Positions 17,270 to 26,640 of a DNA stretch of 64,000 nt are shown piece after piece (the stretch's first letter is position 1; each line of letters starts with the position of its first letter). The stretch comes from DAHUYF01 sp963789275 (lineage in GTDB: Bacteria; Pseudomonadota; Alphaproteobacteria; ATCC43930; CGMCC-115725), in contig CAWBKF010000003.1 in NCBI GenBank assembly GCA_963789275.1, positions 186,001-250,000 on the forward strand, written 5' to 3'. Below the pieces are notes generated by a model. The model had not been told where the DNA came from. It worked only from the letters and a program-made list of their open reading frames with translations, and ran no database searches. The translations under genes were made by a program, and so were the position numbers.

Positions 17270-17863
17270 ATGGCGTTGCCGCTCATGCCGAAGGCCACGG
17301 CCGTGTGGCTCGTCGAGAATACGTCGCTCACCTTCGACCAGATCGGCGAGTTCTGCGGGTTGCATCCGCTCGAGGTGCAGGCGATCGCCGACGGCGAGGT
17401 GGCGGTGCAGATGCAGGGGCTCGACCCGCTCGCCGCCGGCCAGCTGACGCTGGAAGAGATTGAGCGCTGCCAGAAGGACCCGGCGGCGCGGCTCAAGATC
17501 TCGGCCGAGGCGGTGCCGGTGACGGTGGTTAAGCATCGCGGCCCGCGCTACACGCCGATCGCCAAGCGCCAGGACAAGCCCGACGCCATCGCCTGGCTGT
17601 TGAAGAGCCATCCCGAGCTCACCGACGGACAGATCTCGAAGCTGGTCGGCACCACCAAGCCGACCATCGCCGCGGTGCGTGACCGCAGCCATTGGAACTC
17701 GCCAAACATCAAGCCGCGCCACCCGGTGGCGCTTGGCCTCTGCACCATGCAGGAACTCGACGCCGCGGTGTCGCGCGCCAATCGCGGCAAGAAGACCGCC
17801 GCCCAGCCGCCGACCGCCGATGAAGTCGCCAGCGCCAGCGGCTCGGAAGACACCGCCGCCTGA
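17270..17863 (+). CDS. trcR: DUF1013 / TrcR-type transcriptional regulator
   Basis: The 197-residue protein matches the alphaproteobacterial DUF1013 family from the opening MALPLMPKATAVWLVENT to the HTH-like segment LTDGQISKLVGTTKPTI and the SHWNSPNIKPRHPV block. A second HTH-like part near the N-terminus is LTFDQIGEFCGLHPLEVQAI. Family members (TrcR in Brucella and Caulobacter) have been reported to bind RNA polymerase and act as transcriptional coregulators. AAGGAGG five nt upstream fixes the start at 17270. It stands alone and meets prpE tail to tail after 6 nt. Such genes are essential or near-essential in relatives; that is not visible here. Confidence 0.9.
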   Translation: MALPLMPKATAVWLVENTSLTFDQIGEFCGLHPLEVQAIADGEVAVQMQGLDPLAAGQLTLEEIERCQKDPAARLKISAEAVPVTVVKHRGPRYTPIAKRQDKPDAIAWLLKSHPELTDGQISKLVGTTKPTIAAVRDRSHWNSPNIKPRHPVALGLCTMQELDAAVSRANRGKKTAAQPPTADEVASASGSEDTAA

Positions 17864-17869
17864 GCCCCA

Positions 17870-19768
17870 CTAGGCTCCACTAAAGCCCGCGCCTTTGAGG
17901 CTGACGGCGATCTCGTCGAGGATGGCGGGGTCGTCGATGGTGGCGGGCATCTTGTAAGCCTCGCCATCGGCGATGCGGCGCATGGTGCCGCGCAGGATCT
18001 TGCCCGAGCGCGTCTTGGGCAGGCGCTGCACTACCACCGCCGTCTTGAAGCTCGCCACCGGGCCGATGCGCTCGCGCACCAGCCGCACCGCCTCCTCCGC
18101 CACCTGCGCCGGCGAGCGCGACGCCCCGGCCTTCAGCACCAGGAAGCCCACCGGCACCTGGCCCTTGACCGCGTCGGCGACGCCGATGACCGCGCATTCC
18201 GCGACATCGGGATGGGCGGCAAGCACCTCCTCGATGCCGCCGGTCGAGAGCCGGTGGCCGGCGACGTTGATGATGTCGTCGGTGCGCGTCATGACGAAGA
18301 CGTAGCCATCCTCGTCGACATAGCCGGCATCGGCGGTCTGGTAATAGCCGGGATATTCCTCGAGATAGGAGCTGATGAAGCGGTCGTCGGCATGCCACAG
18401 CGTCGGCAGCGCGCCCGGCGGCAGCGGCAGCTTCAGGCAGAGCGCGCCGATCTCGCCGCGCTTCAGCTCGTGCCCGTCGGTGCCGAGCACGCGCAGATCC
18501 CAGCCCGGCACCGGCTTGGTCGAGGAGCCGTGCTTCACCGGCATCGGCTCGAGGCCGAGGCAGTTGGCGGTGATCGGCCAGCCGGTCTCGGTCTGCCACC
18601 AGTGGTCGATCACCGGCACGCCGAGCTGCCGTTCGGCCCAATCGACGGTCGGCGGATCGGCGCGCTCGCCGGCGAGGAACAGCGCGCGAAACTTGCCGCG
18701 ATCGTAGCGGCGGATGAGCGCGCCATCGGGATCCTCGCGCTTGATGGCGCGAAACGCGGTGGGCGCGGTGAACATGACGGAGACGCCGTGCTGGGCGATG
18801 ACGCGCCAGAAGGCGCCGGCATCGGGCGTGCCGACGGGCTTGCCCTCGTAGAGCACGCTGGTGCAGCCATAGATCAGCGGCGCATAGACGATGTAGGAAT
18901 GCCCGACCACCCAGCCGACATCCGAGGCGGTCCAGAACACCTCGCCCGGCTTCATGCCGTAGATGTTCGCCATCGACCAGCACAGCGCCACGGCGTGGCC
19001 GCCATTATGGCGGACGATGCCCTTGGGGATGCCGGTCGTGCCGGAGGTGTAGAGGATGTAGAGCGGATCGGTGGCCTCGACGGCGACACAATCGGCGGGG
19101 CTGGCGCCGGCGACGAGCAGCTGCCAATCATGGTCGCGGCCGGCAACGAGCGCGGCCGGCGCCATCTTCCGCTGCAGGATGACGCAGGCATCGGGCTTCG
19201 CCGCGGCGAGCTCGATGGCGCGGTCGAGGAGCGGCTTATAGGGGATGACGCGCTGCACCTCGATGCCGCAGGAGGCGGAGAGGATGATTTTCGGCTTGGC
19301 GTCGTCGATGCGCGTGGCGAGCTCCGGCGCGGCAAAACCGCCGAACACGACGGAATGGATCGCGCCGAGCCGCGCGCAGGCGAGCATCGCCATCACCGCT
19401 TCCGGTACCATCGGCATATAGATGAGGACGCGGTCGCCCTTGGCGACGCCGAGCCCCCTCAGCGCTCCGGCGAGCCGCGCCACCCGGTCGCGCAGATCGC
19501 GGTAGCTGAAGGTCCTGATCTCGCCGGCGACCGGACTGTCATAGATCAGCGCCGCCTGCTCGCCGCGGCCATTGGCGACGTGCCGGTCGAGCGCGTTCCA
19601 GCAGGTGTTGAGCCTGCCGCCGCGGAACCAGAGATAAAACGGCGGGTTGGAATCGTCGAGCACGGTGTCCCAGCGCCGCTGCCACTCGATCGCCTGTGCC
19701 GCCTCGGCCCAGAACCCCGCGGGATCCGCCAACGAGCGGCGGTGCGCCTCGGTATATCGGCCGGTCAT
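17870..19768 (-). CDS. prpE: Propionate-CoA ligase (propionyl-CoA synthetase)
   Basis: This AMP-forming acyl-CoA synthetase activates short-chain acids, mainly propionate, through an acyl adenylate. At 632 residues it matches PrpE length. It has the YRDLRDRVARLA start region, the P-loop YTSGTTGIPKGIV, HWWQTETGWPI, the hinge TRTDDIINVAGHRLSTGG and the acetylatable lysine motif PKTRSGKILRGTMR near residue 590. The PrpE-type GKPVGTPDAGAFWRV block separates it from acetyl-CoA synthetase. The start at 19768 has a strong GGAGGGAGGG site. It is monocistronic, so a propionate regulator would have to lie elsewhere. Confidence 0.92.
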   Translation of the reverse strand: MTGRYTEAHRRSLADPAGFWAEAAQAIEWQRRWDTVLDDSNPPFYLWFRGGRLNTCWNALDRHVANGRGEQAALIYDSPVAGEIRTFSYRDLRDRVARLAGALRGLGVAKGDRVLIYMPMVPEAVMAMLACARLGAIHSVVFGGFAAPELATRIDDAKPKIILSASCGIEVQRVIPYKPLLDRAIELAAAKPDACVILQRKMAPAALVAGRDHDWQLLVAGASPADCVAVEATDPLYILYTSGTTGIPKGIVRHNGGHAVALCWSMANIYGMKPGEVFWTASDVGWVVGHSYIVYAPLIYGCTSVLYEGKPVGTPDAGAFWRVIAQHGVSVMFTAPTAFRAIKREDPDGALIRRYDRGKFRALFLAGERADPPTVDWAERQLGVPVIDHWWQTETGWPITANCLGLEPMPVKHGSSTKPVPGWDLRVLGTDGHELKRGEIGALCLKLPLPPGALPTLWHADDRFISSYLEEYPGYYQTADAGYVDEDGYVFVMTRTDDIINVAGHRLSTGGIEEVLAAHPDVAECAVIGVADAVKGQVPVGFLVLKAGASRSPAQVAEEAVRLVRERIGPVASFKTAVVVQRLPKTRSGKILRGTMRRIADGEAYKMPATIDDPAILDEIAVSLKGAGFSGA

Positions 19769-19873
19769 GATGGGCCCTCCCTCCGCGGCATGGCTGCCGC
19801 CATGCTCGCTATCCGCGCCGGACGTTCCTATAGGTAGTTTCCCTAGGGATTCCGCGTCAAGCGCCGCCGCCAC

Positions 19874-21193
19874 TCAGGAGAAGGCAGCGCGCAGCTGCTC
19901 GAATCCCACGCGCTCGCGCGGGAAGCGGACTTCGACCGTGGTGCCGAGCCCGGGCGTGCTGGTGATCTCGAGCGTCCCGCCATGCAGCTCGGCCAGGCGC
20001 TTCGACAGCGGCAGGCCGAGCCCGACGCCGCCATGCTGGCGCGACAGCGCGGTCTCGACCTGGCCGAACGGCTTCAGCACCAGCGGCAAGTGATCCGCGG
20101 CGATGCCGATGCCGGTATCGCTCACCCTGAGGCGCAAGCCGCCATCGGGCAGCAGCCCGGCATCGATCGTGATGTCGCCGTCCCGGTTGCTGAACTTGAC
20201 GGCGTTGCCGACCAGATTGAGCAGGATCTGCCGCACCGCGCGGTGCTCGGCATAAAGCGGCGGCAGCTCCGACGCGATCTCGACGCGCAGCCGGATCCCG
20301 GCCTCCTCGGCGCGCGGCCGGATCAGCCGCAACGCCGCATCCACCGCCTCGGCGACGGCGATCCATTCCTCATGCAGCTCGTAGCGCCCGACCTCGATCC
20401 GGGACATGTCGAGAATGTCGCTGATGAGCTCGAGCAGGTGCTTGCCGCCGGCGAGGATGTCGCCGGCATAGTCGCGATATTTCGGGTGGCCGAGCGGCCC
20501 CTTGATCTCGCCGATCATCGCCTCGGAAAAACCGATGATGGCGTTGAGCGGCGTGCGCAGCTCATGGCTCATATTGGCAAGGAACTCGGATTTCGTGCGG
20601 TTCGCGGCCTCGGCCGTCTCCTTGGCGCGCCGGAGCTCGTCCTCGATGCGGCGCGTGTCGGTGATATCGGCATAAAGGCCGACGATGCCGCCTTCATGCG
20701 TGGACTTTTCCCACACCTGCAGCAGCCGACCGTCGCGATAGACGATCTGCAGCGGACCGGCGGGCGCCAGGTGCCGCGCCAGCCGCCAGCTCGCCCATAG
20801 CGCGAGCGATGCATGCGGCGCCGGGTCGATCAGCTCGCCTTCCGTCTCGGCCTCGATCAGCTCGGCGAAGCTGATGCCCGGCTTGACGCGGTCGGCGACC
20901 TCGGCGACGAATTCCTTGAAGCGGTCGTTCGACAGCGCCAGCCGATCCTGCGCATCCCAGATGGCAAAGCCGGCACCCATCGTCGAGATCGCGTCGCGCA
21001 GCCGCAACAGGCGCGCGTTGAGCGCCTCGTGCTCCTCGGCCATGACGCGACGGGCATGCGCCGATTTGCGCCGCTCGCGGTCGATCTCGCCATAGGCGGC
21101 ATCGACCAGCGCGAGCAGCCGGTCGAGGTCGATCGCGTCGCCGTCGCCGTCCTTGCGAGCTTGCCTGAGCTGGCGCTGCAACAGCTTGTGCAT
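19874..21193 (-). CDS. PAS-domain sensor histidine kinase, cytoplasmic
   Basis: The 439-residue protein has an N-terminal helical part (1-60), a PAS domain (about 65-185, AGFAIWDAQDRLALSNDRF to VGLYADITDTRR), the phosphoacceptor helix FLANMSHELRTPLNAIIGF (His near 217), and an ATPase domain with NLVGNAVKFSN, DTGIGIA and GVGLGLPLSKRL. No transmembrane helix or receiver domain is present. Its ATG lies 2 nt after the stop of a FIST-domain fragment, so the pair is translationally coupled and was probably a FIST sensor plus kinase operon. No response regulator gene is adjacent. Confidence 0.9.
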   Translation of the reverse strand: MHKLLQRQLRQARKDGDGDAIDLDRLLALVDAAYGEIDRERRKSAHARRVMAEEHEALNARLLRLRDAISTMGAGFAIWDAQDRLALSNDRFKEFVAEVADRVKPGISFAELIEAETEGELIDPAPHASLALWASWRLARHLAPAGPLQIVYRDGRLLQVWEKSTHEGGIVGLYADITDTRRIEDELRRAKETAEAANRTKSEFLANMSHELRTPLNAIIGFSEAMIGEIKGPLGHPKYRDYAGDILAGGKHLLELISDILDMSRIEVGRYELHEEWIAVAEAVDAALRLIRPRAEEAGIRLRVEIASELPPLYAEHRAVRQILLNLVGNAVKFSNRDGDITIDAGLLPDGGLRLRVSDTGIGIAADHLPLVLKPFGQVETALSRQHGGVGLGLPLSKRLAELHGGTLEITSTPGLGTTVEVRFPRERVGFEQLRAAFS

Positions 21194-21195
21194 GC

Positions 21196-21459
21196 TCACG
21201 CCTCGCCGATCGTCGTGATCGTCATCGTCCGATTGCGCCGATCGGGATAGGGCGAGGTTTCCGACGGCGCGATCTCGCCGCCGGTGGTGCAGCCGACCGG
21301 CGTCGCCGAAGGATAGAAGGCGCGCAGCTCGGCACAGCGCGCGCCGTCGTCCAGCATCCCCGGAGCGGCGAAGCGGACGAGCGATGGCGCGACCGGCGCG
21401 GCGGCGCCGAGACGCTGCCAGCCTTGCTCCGGGGACCATAGGAGCTGCTCCACTTGCAT
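21196..21459 (-). CDS. Truncated FIST-domain protein (87 aa)
   Basis: The ORF reads VEQLLWSPEQGW, then a Leu/Ala-rich linker and FYPSATPVGCTTGGEI, the first conserved part of a FIST sensory domain (the GCSTAGEI motif). It stops only about 25 residues later, whereas complete FIST proteins are about 380 residues. The histidine kinase starts 2 nt after the stop, as in ordinary FIST-kinase operons. The middle and C-terminal parts therefore seem to have been deleted cleanly, in a way that kept coupling to the kinase. It is either a decaying remnant or a minimal form. Confidence 0.55.
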   Translation of the reverse strand: MQVEQLLWSPEQGWQRLGAAAPVAPSLVRFAAPGMLDDGARCAELRAFYPSATPVGCTTGGEIAPSETSPYPDRRNRTMTITTIGEA

Positions 21460-21636
21460 CGGACCCGCTTCCGTGACCGCCTGCGCGCGCCGCCAGCGAC
21501 GCGCTCCGGAGCCGAGTGGGGCCCGCCGGAGACCCGCCGCTCACGCCTCTACCGAGAGAAGCATATAGTCTTTAATGTCGTCTTAACCGATGCAGCCTGG
21601 CCGGGAATCAGCCGCTCTGAGCACCAGGAGAGAGAC

Positions 21637-23304
21637 ATGCCTGAAAGCCCAAACCTCTATGGCAGCAGCCTCGACCGCAACCCGGCGAACTACGTGCCGC
21701 TGTCGCCGCTGGGCTTCCTCGCCCGCAGCGCCGCCACCTTCCCCGACCGGCTCGCCGTGGTCCATGGCCGGCGCCGCTACCGCTGGGCCGAGACCTATGC
21801 GCGCTGCCGCCAGCTCGCCAGCGCGCTCAGCCGGCGCGGCGTCAGCAAGAACGACACCGTGGCGGTGATGGCGACCAACACGCCGGAGGCGCTCGAGGCC
21901 CATTTCGGCGTGCCGATGACCGGCGCGGTGCTGAATGCGCTCAACATCCGCCTCGACGCCGCGATGATCGCCTTCATCCTCGAGCATGGCGAAGCGAAAG
22001 TGCTGATCACCGACCGCGAATTCTCGCCGGTGATCGAGAAGGCGCTGGCGCTGCTTAAGCGCAAGCCGCTGGTCATCGACATCGACGACGCACTGGCACC
22101 GCCGGGCAAGCTCCTCGGCGAGATGGATTACGAGCGCTTCATCGCCACCGGCGACGCCGATTTCGCCTGGCGCAACCCGGGCGACGAATGGGACGCGATC
22201 GCGCTCAACTACACCTCCGGCACCACCGGCAATCCCAAAGGCGTCGTCTATCACCATCGCGGCGCCTATCTCAACGCGCTCGGCAACGCCGTCGTCTGGG
22301 GCATGCCGCAACACCCGGTCTATCTCTGGACATTGCCGATGTTCCATTGCAACGGCTGGTGCTTCCCCTGGACGGTGACCGCGCTGGCGGGAACGCATGT
22401 CTGCCTGCGCCGGGTCGAGGCCGCGGCGATCTACGCCGCCATTGCCGAGGAGGGCGTCAGTCATCTCTGTGGCGCCCCCATCGTCATGAACATGCTGCTG
22501 CACGCGCCCGAGGCGCTGCGGCGCAAGGCGGCGGGACGCGAGGTGCGGATGATGACCGCCGGCGCCGCGCCGCCGGCCGCGGTCATCGAGGGGATGGAGG
22601 CGTTGGGATTCCGCATCATCCATGTCTACGGCCTGACCGAGACCTACGGCCCGGCCACGGTCTGCGCCTGGCATGGCGAATGGGACACGCTCCCGGCCGA
22701 GCAGCTCGCCGCGATGAAGGCGCGCCAGGGCGTGCGCTACCCGGTGCTGGAGGGGCTGATGGTGGCTGATGCCGCAACCCTGGCGCCGGTGCCGAGCGAC
22801 GGTCTGACCATCGGCGAGGTGTTCATGCGCGGGAACATCGTCATGAAGGGTTATCTTAGGAACCCCAAAGCGAGCGATGAGGCCTTTGCCGGCGGCTGGT
22901 TCCACACCGGCGATCTCGCCGTGATGCACGCCGACGGCTATATCGAGATCAAGGACCGCTCCAAGGACATCATCATCTCCGGCGGCGAGAACATCTCAAC
23001 CATCGAGGTCGAGAGCGTGCTCTATCGCCACCCTGCCGTGCTCGAGGCGGCGGTGGTGGCGCGTCCGGACGAGACCTGGGGCGAGACGCCCTGCGCCTTC
23101 GTCACCTTGAAGCCGGGCGCGAGCGCCACGGCGGACGAGATCATCCTTTACTGCCGGGATCATCTGGCGCGATTCAAGGCGCCGCGAACGGTGGTATTCG
23201 GCCCGCTGCCCAAGACCTCCACCGGCAAGGTGCAGAAATTCGCCCTGCGCGAGCAGGCAAAAGCCCTGGGCGCGAGCGACAGCGCCCCGGTCAGAACCGG
23301 CTAG
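21637..23304 (+). CDS. Acyl-CoA ligase (AMP-forming; medium-chain / methylthiopropionate type)
   Basis: The 555-residue AMP-binding enzyme activates a carboxylic acid to its CoA thioester in the cytoplasm. It has the adenylate motif NYTSGTTGNPKGVVYHHRGA, PMFHCNGWCFPW, HVYGLTETYGP, the hinge IKDRSKDIIISGGENIS and the catalytic lysine in PKTSTGKVQKF. The HCNGWCFPW block and the opening SPNLYGSSLDRNPANY are typical of the DmdB / medium-chain ligase group. CAGGAGAGAG before ATG 21637 fixes the start. It is divergent from the FIST-kinase unit. The physiological substrate is not certain. Confidence 0.88.
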   Translation: MPESPNLYGSSLDRNPANYVPLSPLGFLARSAATFPDRLAVVHGRRRYRWAETYARCRQLASALSRRGVSKNDTVAVMATNTPEALEAHFGVPMTGAVLNALNIRLDAAMIAFILEHGEAKVLITDREFSPVIEKALALLKRKPLVIDIDDALAPPGKLLGEMDYERFIATGDADFAWRNPGDEWDAIALNYTSGTTGNPKGVVYHHRGAYLNALGNAVVWGMPQHPVYLWTLPMFHCNGWCFPWTVTALAGTHVCLRRVEAAAIYAAIAEEGVSHLCGAPIVMNMLLHAPEALRRKAAGREVRMMTAGAAPPAAVIEGMEALGFRIIHVYGLTETYGPATVCAWHGEWDTLPAEQLAAMKARQGVRYPVLEGLMVADAATLAPVPSDGLTIGEVFMRGNIVMKGYLRNPKASDEAFAGGWFHTGDLAVMHADGYIEIKDRSKDIIISGGENISTIEVESVLYRHPAVLEAAVVARPDETWGETPCAFVTLKPGASATADEIILYCRDHLARFKAPRTVVFGPLPKTSTGKVQKFALREQAKALGASDSAPVRTG

Positions 23305-23315
23305 GATGTCGTATG

Positions 23316-23498
23316 TTACTGCGTGGCGTGAGCGGTATGCTCTAGACCGAATATTTCGTCTTTGATTCGGAGTTTCTGGCGCTTCAAGTCGGCGAGGATC
23401 TCGATATTGGGCATCGGTCGGCTGGTTTCCTGATCGATGGACTCCTCCAGGCTGCGATGGCGGGCCCGGAGGGATTCGATGCGATCCTGCAGCGACAT
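23316..23498 (-). CDS. DUF465 (YdcH-like) small coiled-coil protein
   Basis: The 60-residue product is MSLQDRIESLRARHRSLEE, then a linker with MPNIEILADLKRQKLRIKDEI, the paired helical hairpin of DUF465 proteins, whose function is unknown. GGAGG precedes the ATG at 23498. A second DUF465 member is at 26751-26954, so the window carries two paralogs. Confidence 0.85.
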   Translation of the reverse strand: MSLQDRIESLRARHRSLEESIDQETSRPMPNIEILADLKRQKLRIKDEIFGLEHTAHATQ

Positions 23499-23626
23499 GG
23501 CTCCTCCTATGCTTAAACGCGGTGAGGGCTGCTGACGGCTCCATGCTAACGCCGATTGGAGCGGCGCACCAAGAAGAGATATGCTGGCGGCGCGGCGGAT
23601 TCCAGCACCGCCCAGGGGATAAAGAC

Positions 23627-24241
23627 ATGACTGCGACACCGCGCCTCATCGTCGGGATCAGCGGCGCCTCGGGCGTCACCTATGGCGTCAGGCTATTGGA
23701 AATCCTGCGCGATCTCCCGGTCGAGACGCATCTGGTGATGACCAAGGCGGCCGAGGTCACGCTGGCGCATGAGACCGGCCGCAAGGTCGCCGAGGTGCAG
23801 GCGCTGGCCACGCGGGCGCATGCCGTGGGCGACATCGCCGCGCCGATCGCGTCGGGCTCGTTCCGCACCCTCGGCATGATCGTCGCGCCGTGCTCGATCC
23901 GCAGCATGTCCGAGATCGCGCATGGCACGACCTCGACGCTGCTCACCCGCGCCGCCGATGTCTGCCTCAAGGAGCGCCGGAGGCTCGTGCTGATGGTGCG
24001 CGAGACGCCGCTGCATCTCGGGCATCTGCGCAGCATGACTGCGCTCGCCGAGATGGGGGCGGTGCTCGCGCCACCGGTGCCCGCTTTCTATGCCGAGCCG
24101 CGGACGCTTGCCGAGATGGTCGACCACACGCTCGGCCGCATGCTCGATCTCTTCGGCCTCGAGGCGCCGACGGTCAGGCGCTGGGGCGAGGCTGAGAGCG
24201 AGGAGACGCTGCGCCCGCTGCGGCGGCAGAAGCCCGCCTGA
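23627..24241 (+). CDS. ubiX: Flavin prenyltransferase UbiX
   Basis: UbiX joins dimethylallyl phosphate to FMN, making the prenylated flavin needed by the UbiD decarboxylase in ubiquinone synthesis. The 204-residue protein has the flavoprotein N-terminus LIVGISGASGVTYGVRLLE, the MIVAPCSIRSMSEIAHG block and the MVRETPLHLGHLRSM region. Start 23627 gives MTATPRLIVGIS and a normal length. UbiD is not in the window. COQ9 (29978) and a UbiB-like kinase (54369) are other ubiquinone genes nearby. Confidence 0.95.
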   Translation: MTATPRLIVGISGASGVTYGVRLLEILRDLPVETHLVMTKAAEVTLAHETGRKVAEVQALATRAHAVGDIAAPIASGSFRTLGMIVAPCSIRSMSEIAHGTTSTLLTRAADVCLKERRRLVLMVRETPLHLGHLRSMTALAEMGAVLAPPVPAFYAEPRTLAEMVDHTLGRMLDLFGLEAPTVRRWGEAESEETLRPLRRQKPA

Positions 24242-24243
24242 TC

Positions 24244-25029
24244 TCAATCGCGCTTGATCCAGCGCGCGATATCGCCGACGACCTCGTCCTCGATGCCGAT
24301 ATAGCCGTGGCGCGACAGCGCCTCGCAGGGATCGCTGAGCGGCGTGCTGCCGCCGCTCACGGCGATCAGCTCCTTGCGCGGCGCGTGGGTGAAGCGCGCC
24401 ATCATGTCCGGCACGGCGCTGAACGGACAGAGCAGGCACGCGTCGTCCTTGTTGTGCACAAAGAGCGTCGGCAGCGCGATGTCGCCGACCTCGACATTGG
24501 CGCTGATCGGCGCGGCGCGGCGGCTCGACGCGACGATGCTCGAGGTCAGCACCAGCCCGTCGGCGCCGCCGCTCCTCAGCCGCGCCGCGACGTTGGCGGC
24601 GGAGATGGTGCCCATGCTGGTGCCGATGAGCCAGACCGGCACCGGCGCCTGCTGCCGCAGATAGGCGATGACGACGGCGATGTCCTGCGCATGCTCGGCG
24701 CTGCTGCGAAAGGCGTCGAGCCCTACCTGGCGGTCCGATGGCGCGTCGACCGAGGCGACGAGAAAACCGGCGGCGGCGAATTTGTCGCGCGAGCGGATGA
24801 GGAAGTTCTGGCCCTTGAGCACGGGGTTATGCGCGCTGCCAAGCACGCCGTTGCCGCCGGTGAACAGGATGATGCTCGCCACCGGCTTGCCGGAAGGCTG
24901 CGTCAGCCAGAAAGATTGCGTCACCCCGGGCCGCGTCGGCAGCTGCACGAGACCCTCGCCGGCCCGGGCGGGCGCGGCGCCGACGAGCGCGATGAGGCTC
25001 AACGCCGCGGCCATCAGCTTAACATGCAT
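24244..25029 (-). CDS. Secreted alpha/beta-hydrolase-like protein
   Basis: The 261-residue product has a Sec signal peptide (MHVKLMAAALSLIALVGAAPARA) and a small alpha/beta hydrolase core: IILFTGGNGVLG after the first strand, the nucleophile elbow LIGTSMGTISA, LFVHNKDDACLLCP with the acid residue, and a late His (ALSRHGYIGIE). Two cysteines, three residues apart in DDACLLCPF, may form a periplasmic disulphide with the Cys in DPCEAL. It ends 2 nt from the convergent ubiX stop. A periplasmic esterase or peptidase-like role is possible; no substrate can be named. Confidence 0.82.
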   Translation of the reverse strand: MHVKLMAAALSLIALVGAAPARAGEGLVQLPTRPGVTQSFWLTQPSGKPVASIILFTGGNGVLGSAHNPVLKGQNFLIRSRDKFAAAGFLVASVDAPSDRQVGLDAFRSSAEHAQDIAVVIAYLRQQAPVPVWLIGTSMGTISAANVAARLRSGGADGLVLTSSIVASSRRAAPISANVEVGDIALPTLFVHNKDDACLLCPFSAVPDMMARFTHAPRKELIAVSGGSTPLSDPCEALSRHGYIGIEDEVVGDIARWIKRD

Positions 25030-25067
25030 GTCTCCTCCCCCGCGGCGGCCGCCGCCTGTCGTTGCGC

Positions 25068-25556
25068 TCAGCCCGCCGCCGCCGCGATCGCGGCGAAGAT
25101 CGGCGCCGCTTCCTCGCCGGCGGATCTGCCTTCGAGATAAAGCGCGAGGTTGGCGGCACCATCCGCAGCGCGCGTGGCGGCGTCCGACGCGGCTTCGGGC
25201 GGCGCCAGCGCCTCGAGGCGGCGCTGCGCGATGCGCTCCGCGGCAAGCTCCGCCGCTTTCGCCGCCTCGTAGAGCTCGAGGATGGGGCCGCGGCGGTCCT
25301 CTTCGCGCAGCGCACGGCGCGCGGCGCGCAGTTTCTCGATCACGCCGTTGCGCCAGGGCGCGTTGGCGGCCTCGGCGGCGGCGATATCGGCGGCGTCGAG
25401 CCGGCCGCGCCCGCTCAGCCCGACCCAGCAGGCATAGAGCAGCAGATTGACGTCGCAACCATGCCGGTCCTGCAGCGCGATGCAGGCAGGCGATACCCCC
25501 GGCCGGCCGTAGAAGGCCAGGCTGAAGGTCCAGAACGGGTCGGCGGTCTCAGCCAT
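25068..25556 (-). CDS. TIGR02444 family protein
   Basis: The 162-residue protein opens FWTFSLAFYGRPGVSPACI and continues LQDRHGCDVNLLLYACW, the signature of TIGR02444, a helical family of unknown function. The C-terminal half is Ala/Glu-rich and less conserved. The ATG at 25556 overlaps the end of the phosphofructokinase gene by 8 nt, so the two form an operon. The genetic link to pfk is suggestive but gives no biochemical role. Confidence 0.8.
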   Translation of the reverse strand: MAETADPFWTFSLAFYGRPGVSPACIALQDRHGCDVNLLLYACWVGLSGRGRLDAADIAAAEAANAPWRNGVIEKLRAARRALREEDRRGPILELYEAAKAAELAAERIAQRRLEALAPPEAASDAATRAADGAANLALYLEGRSAGEEAAPIFAAIAAAAG

Positions 25557-26640
25557 CGCCGAGACTAATACCAAGTCCGCGCGCGGTGCGCACCAGGGCG
25601 CTGTCGGGATCGACCTGCTGCGGCGCCGCGATCGCGTCGCTCAGCGCCACGTCGATCACCGCGCGGTTCTGCCAGGCGACCATGCGGTCGGATTTGCCGG
25701 CGGCGATGAGATCGACGGCATGGACGCCGAAGGCCGAGGCGATCATGCGGTCGCTCCAGGTCGGCTGGCTGCCGCGCTGCACATGGCCCAGCACGGTGAC
25801 GCGCGTCTCGGCGCCGGTGAGCAGCGCCAGCGCGTCGCCGAGGCCATGGCCGATGCCGCCATAGGTGACGCCGCCGCTGGAATGCTGGCGCTGCACGCGC
25901 TGCCCGGTATGGTCCTTCACCGCTTCGGCGACGACGACCAGGGCGAAGTTGCGCCCCTGCCGGCGGACCTTCTCGATATGCGCCGCCACCCCTTCGACGG
26001 TGTAGGGAATCTCGGGAATGAGGATGACGTCGGCGCCGCCGGCGATGCCGGCGGCAAGCGCGATATGGCCGGCGTCGCGCCCCATCACCTCGAGGATCAT
26101 GACGCGGTCATGACTCGCCGCGGTCGGCTGCAGCCGGTCGAGCGCCTCGGTCGCGACCATGACCGCGGTGTGATAGCCGATCGAGTTCTCGGTGGCGCCG
26201 ACATCATTGTCGATGGTCTTGGGAATGCCGACCAGCTTGATGCCGCCCTGCTGCGCCAGGCGGCGCAGGATGGTGAAGCTGCCATCGCCGCCGATGCCGA
26301 TGAGCGTGTCGACGCCGAGCTCGCGCAGGCCGGCAATGACCTCTTCCGAGCGGTCCTTCAGGCTGCCATCGGGCATCGGGAAGGCGAAGGGATCGCCGCG
26401 GTTGGTGGTGCCGAGGATGGTGCCGCCCAACCGCAGGATATTGCCGGTGGCAATGCGCAGGTCGAGCGCCTCGAATTCGAGCGGCCGGCGCAGCAGGCCC
26501 ATGGTGCCGTTGTGGATGCCAAGGACGCGCCAGCCATGGGCCTGGACGGCGCGGCTGACCACGGCGCGAATCGCGGCGTTGAGCCCGGCACAATCGCCGC
26601 CGCTGGTGAGAATGCCGATGGTCTTGGGCGCAAGCGCCAT
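25549..26640 (-). CDS. pfkA: 6-phosphofructokinase (ATP-type residues in a PPi-family sequence)
   Basis: The enzyme phosphorylates fructose 6-phosphate at C1. The 363-residue product has GILTSGGDCAGLNAAIR, the phosphoryl-donor motif GIGGDGSFT, the catalytic PKTIDNDVGATE, MGRDAGHIAL and HVQRGSQPTWSDR. Gly in GGDG (instead of Asp in PPi enzymes) predicts ATP as donor, while Lys in PKTIDND is shared with the pyrophosphate enzymes. That combination is known from the mixed group III. TIGR02444 overlaps its 3' end. It lies divergent from a DUF465 gene. Confidence 0.92.
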   Translation of the reverse strand: MALAPKTIGILTSGGDCAGLNAAIRAVVSRAVQAHGWRVLGIHNGTMGLLRRPLEFEALDLRIATGNILRLGGTILGTTNRGDPFAFPMPDGSLKDRSEEVIAGLRELGVDTLIGIGGDGSFTILRRLAQQGGIKLVGIPKTIDNDVGATENSIGYHTAVMVATEALDRLQPTAASHDRVMILEVMGRDAGHIALAAGIAGGADVILIPEIPYTVEGVAAHIEKVRRQGRNFALVVVAEAVKDHTGQRVQRQHSSGGVTYGGIGHGLGDALALLTGAETRVTVLGHVQRGSQPTWSDRMIASAFGVHAVDLIAAGKSDRMVAWQNRAVIDVALSDAIAAPQQVDPDSALVRTARGLGISLGDG

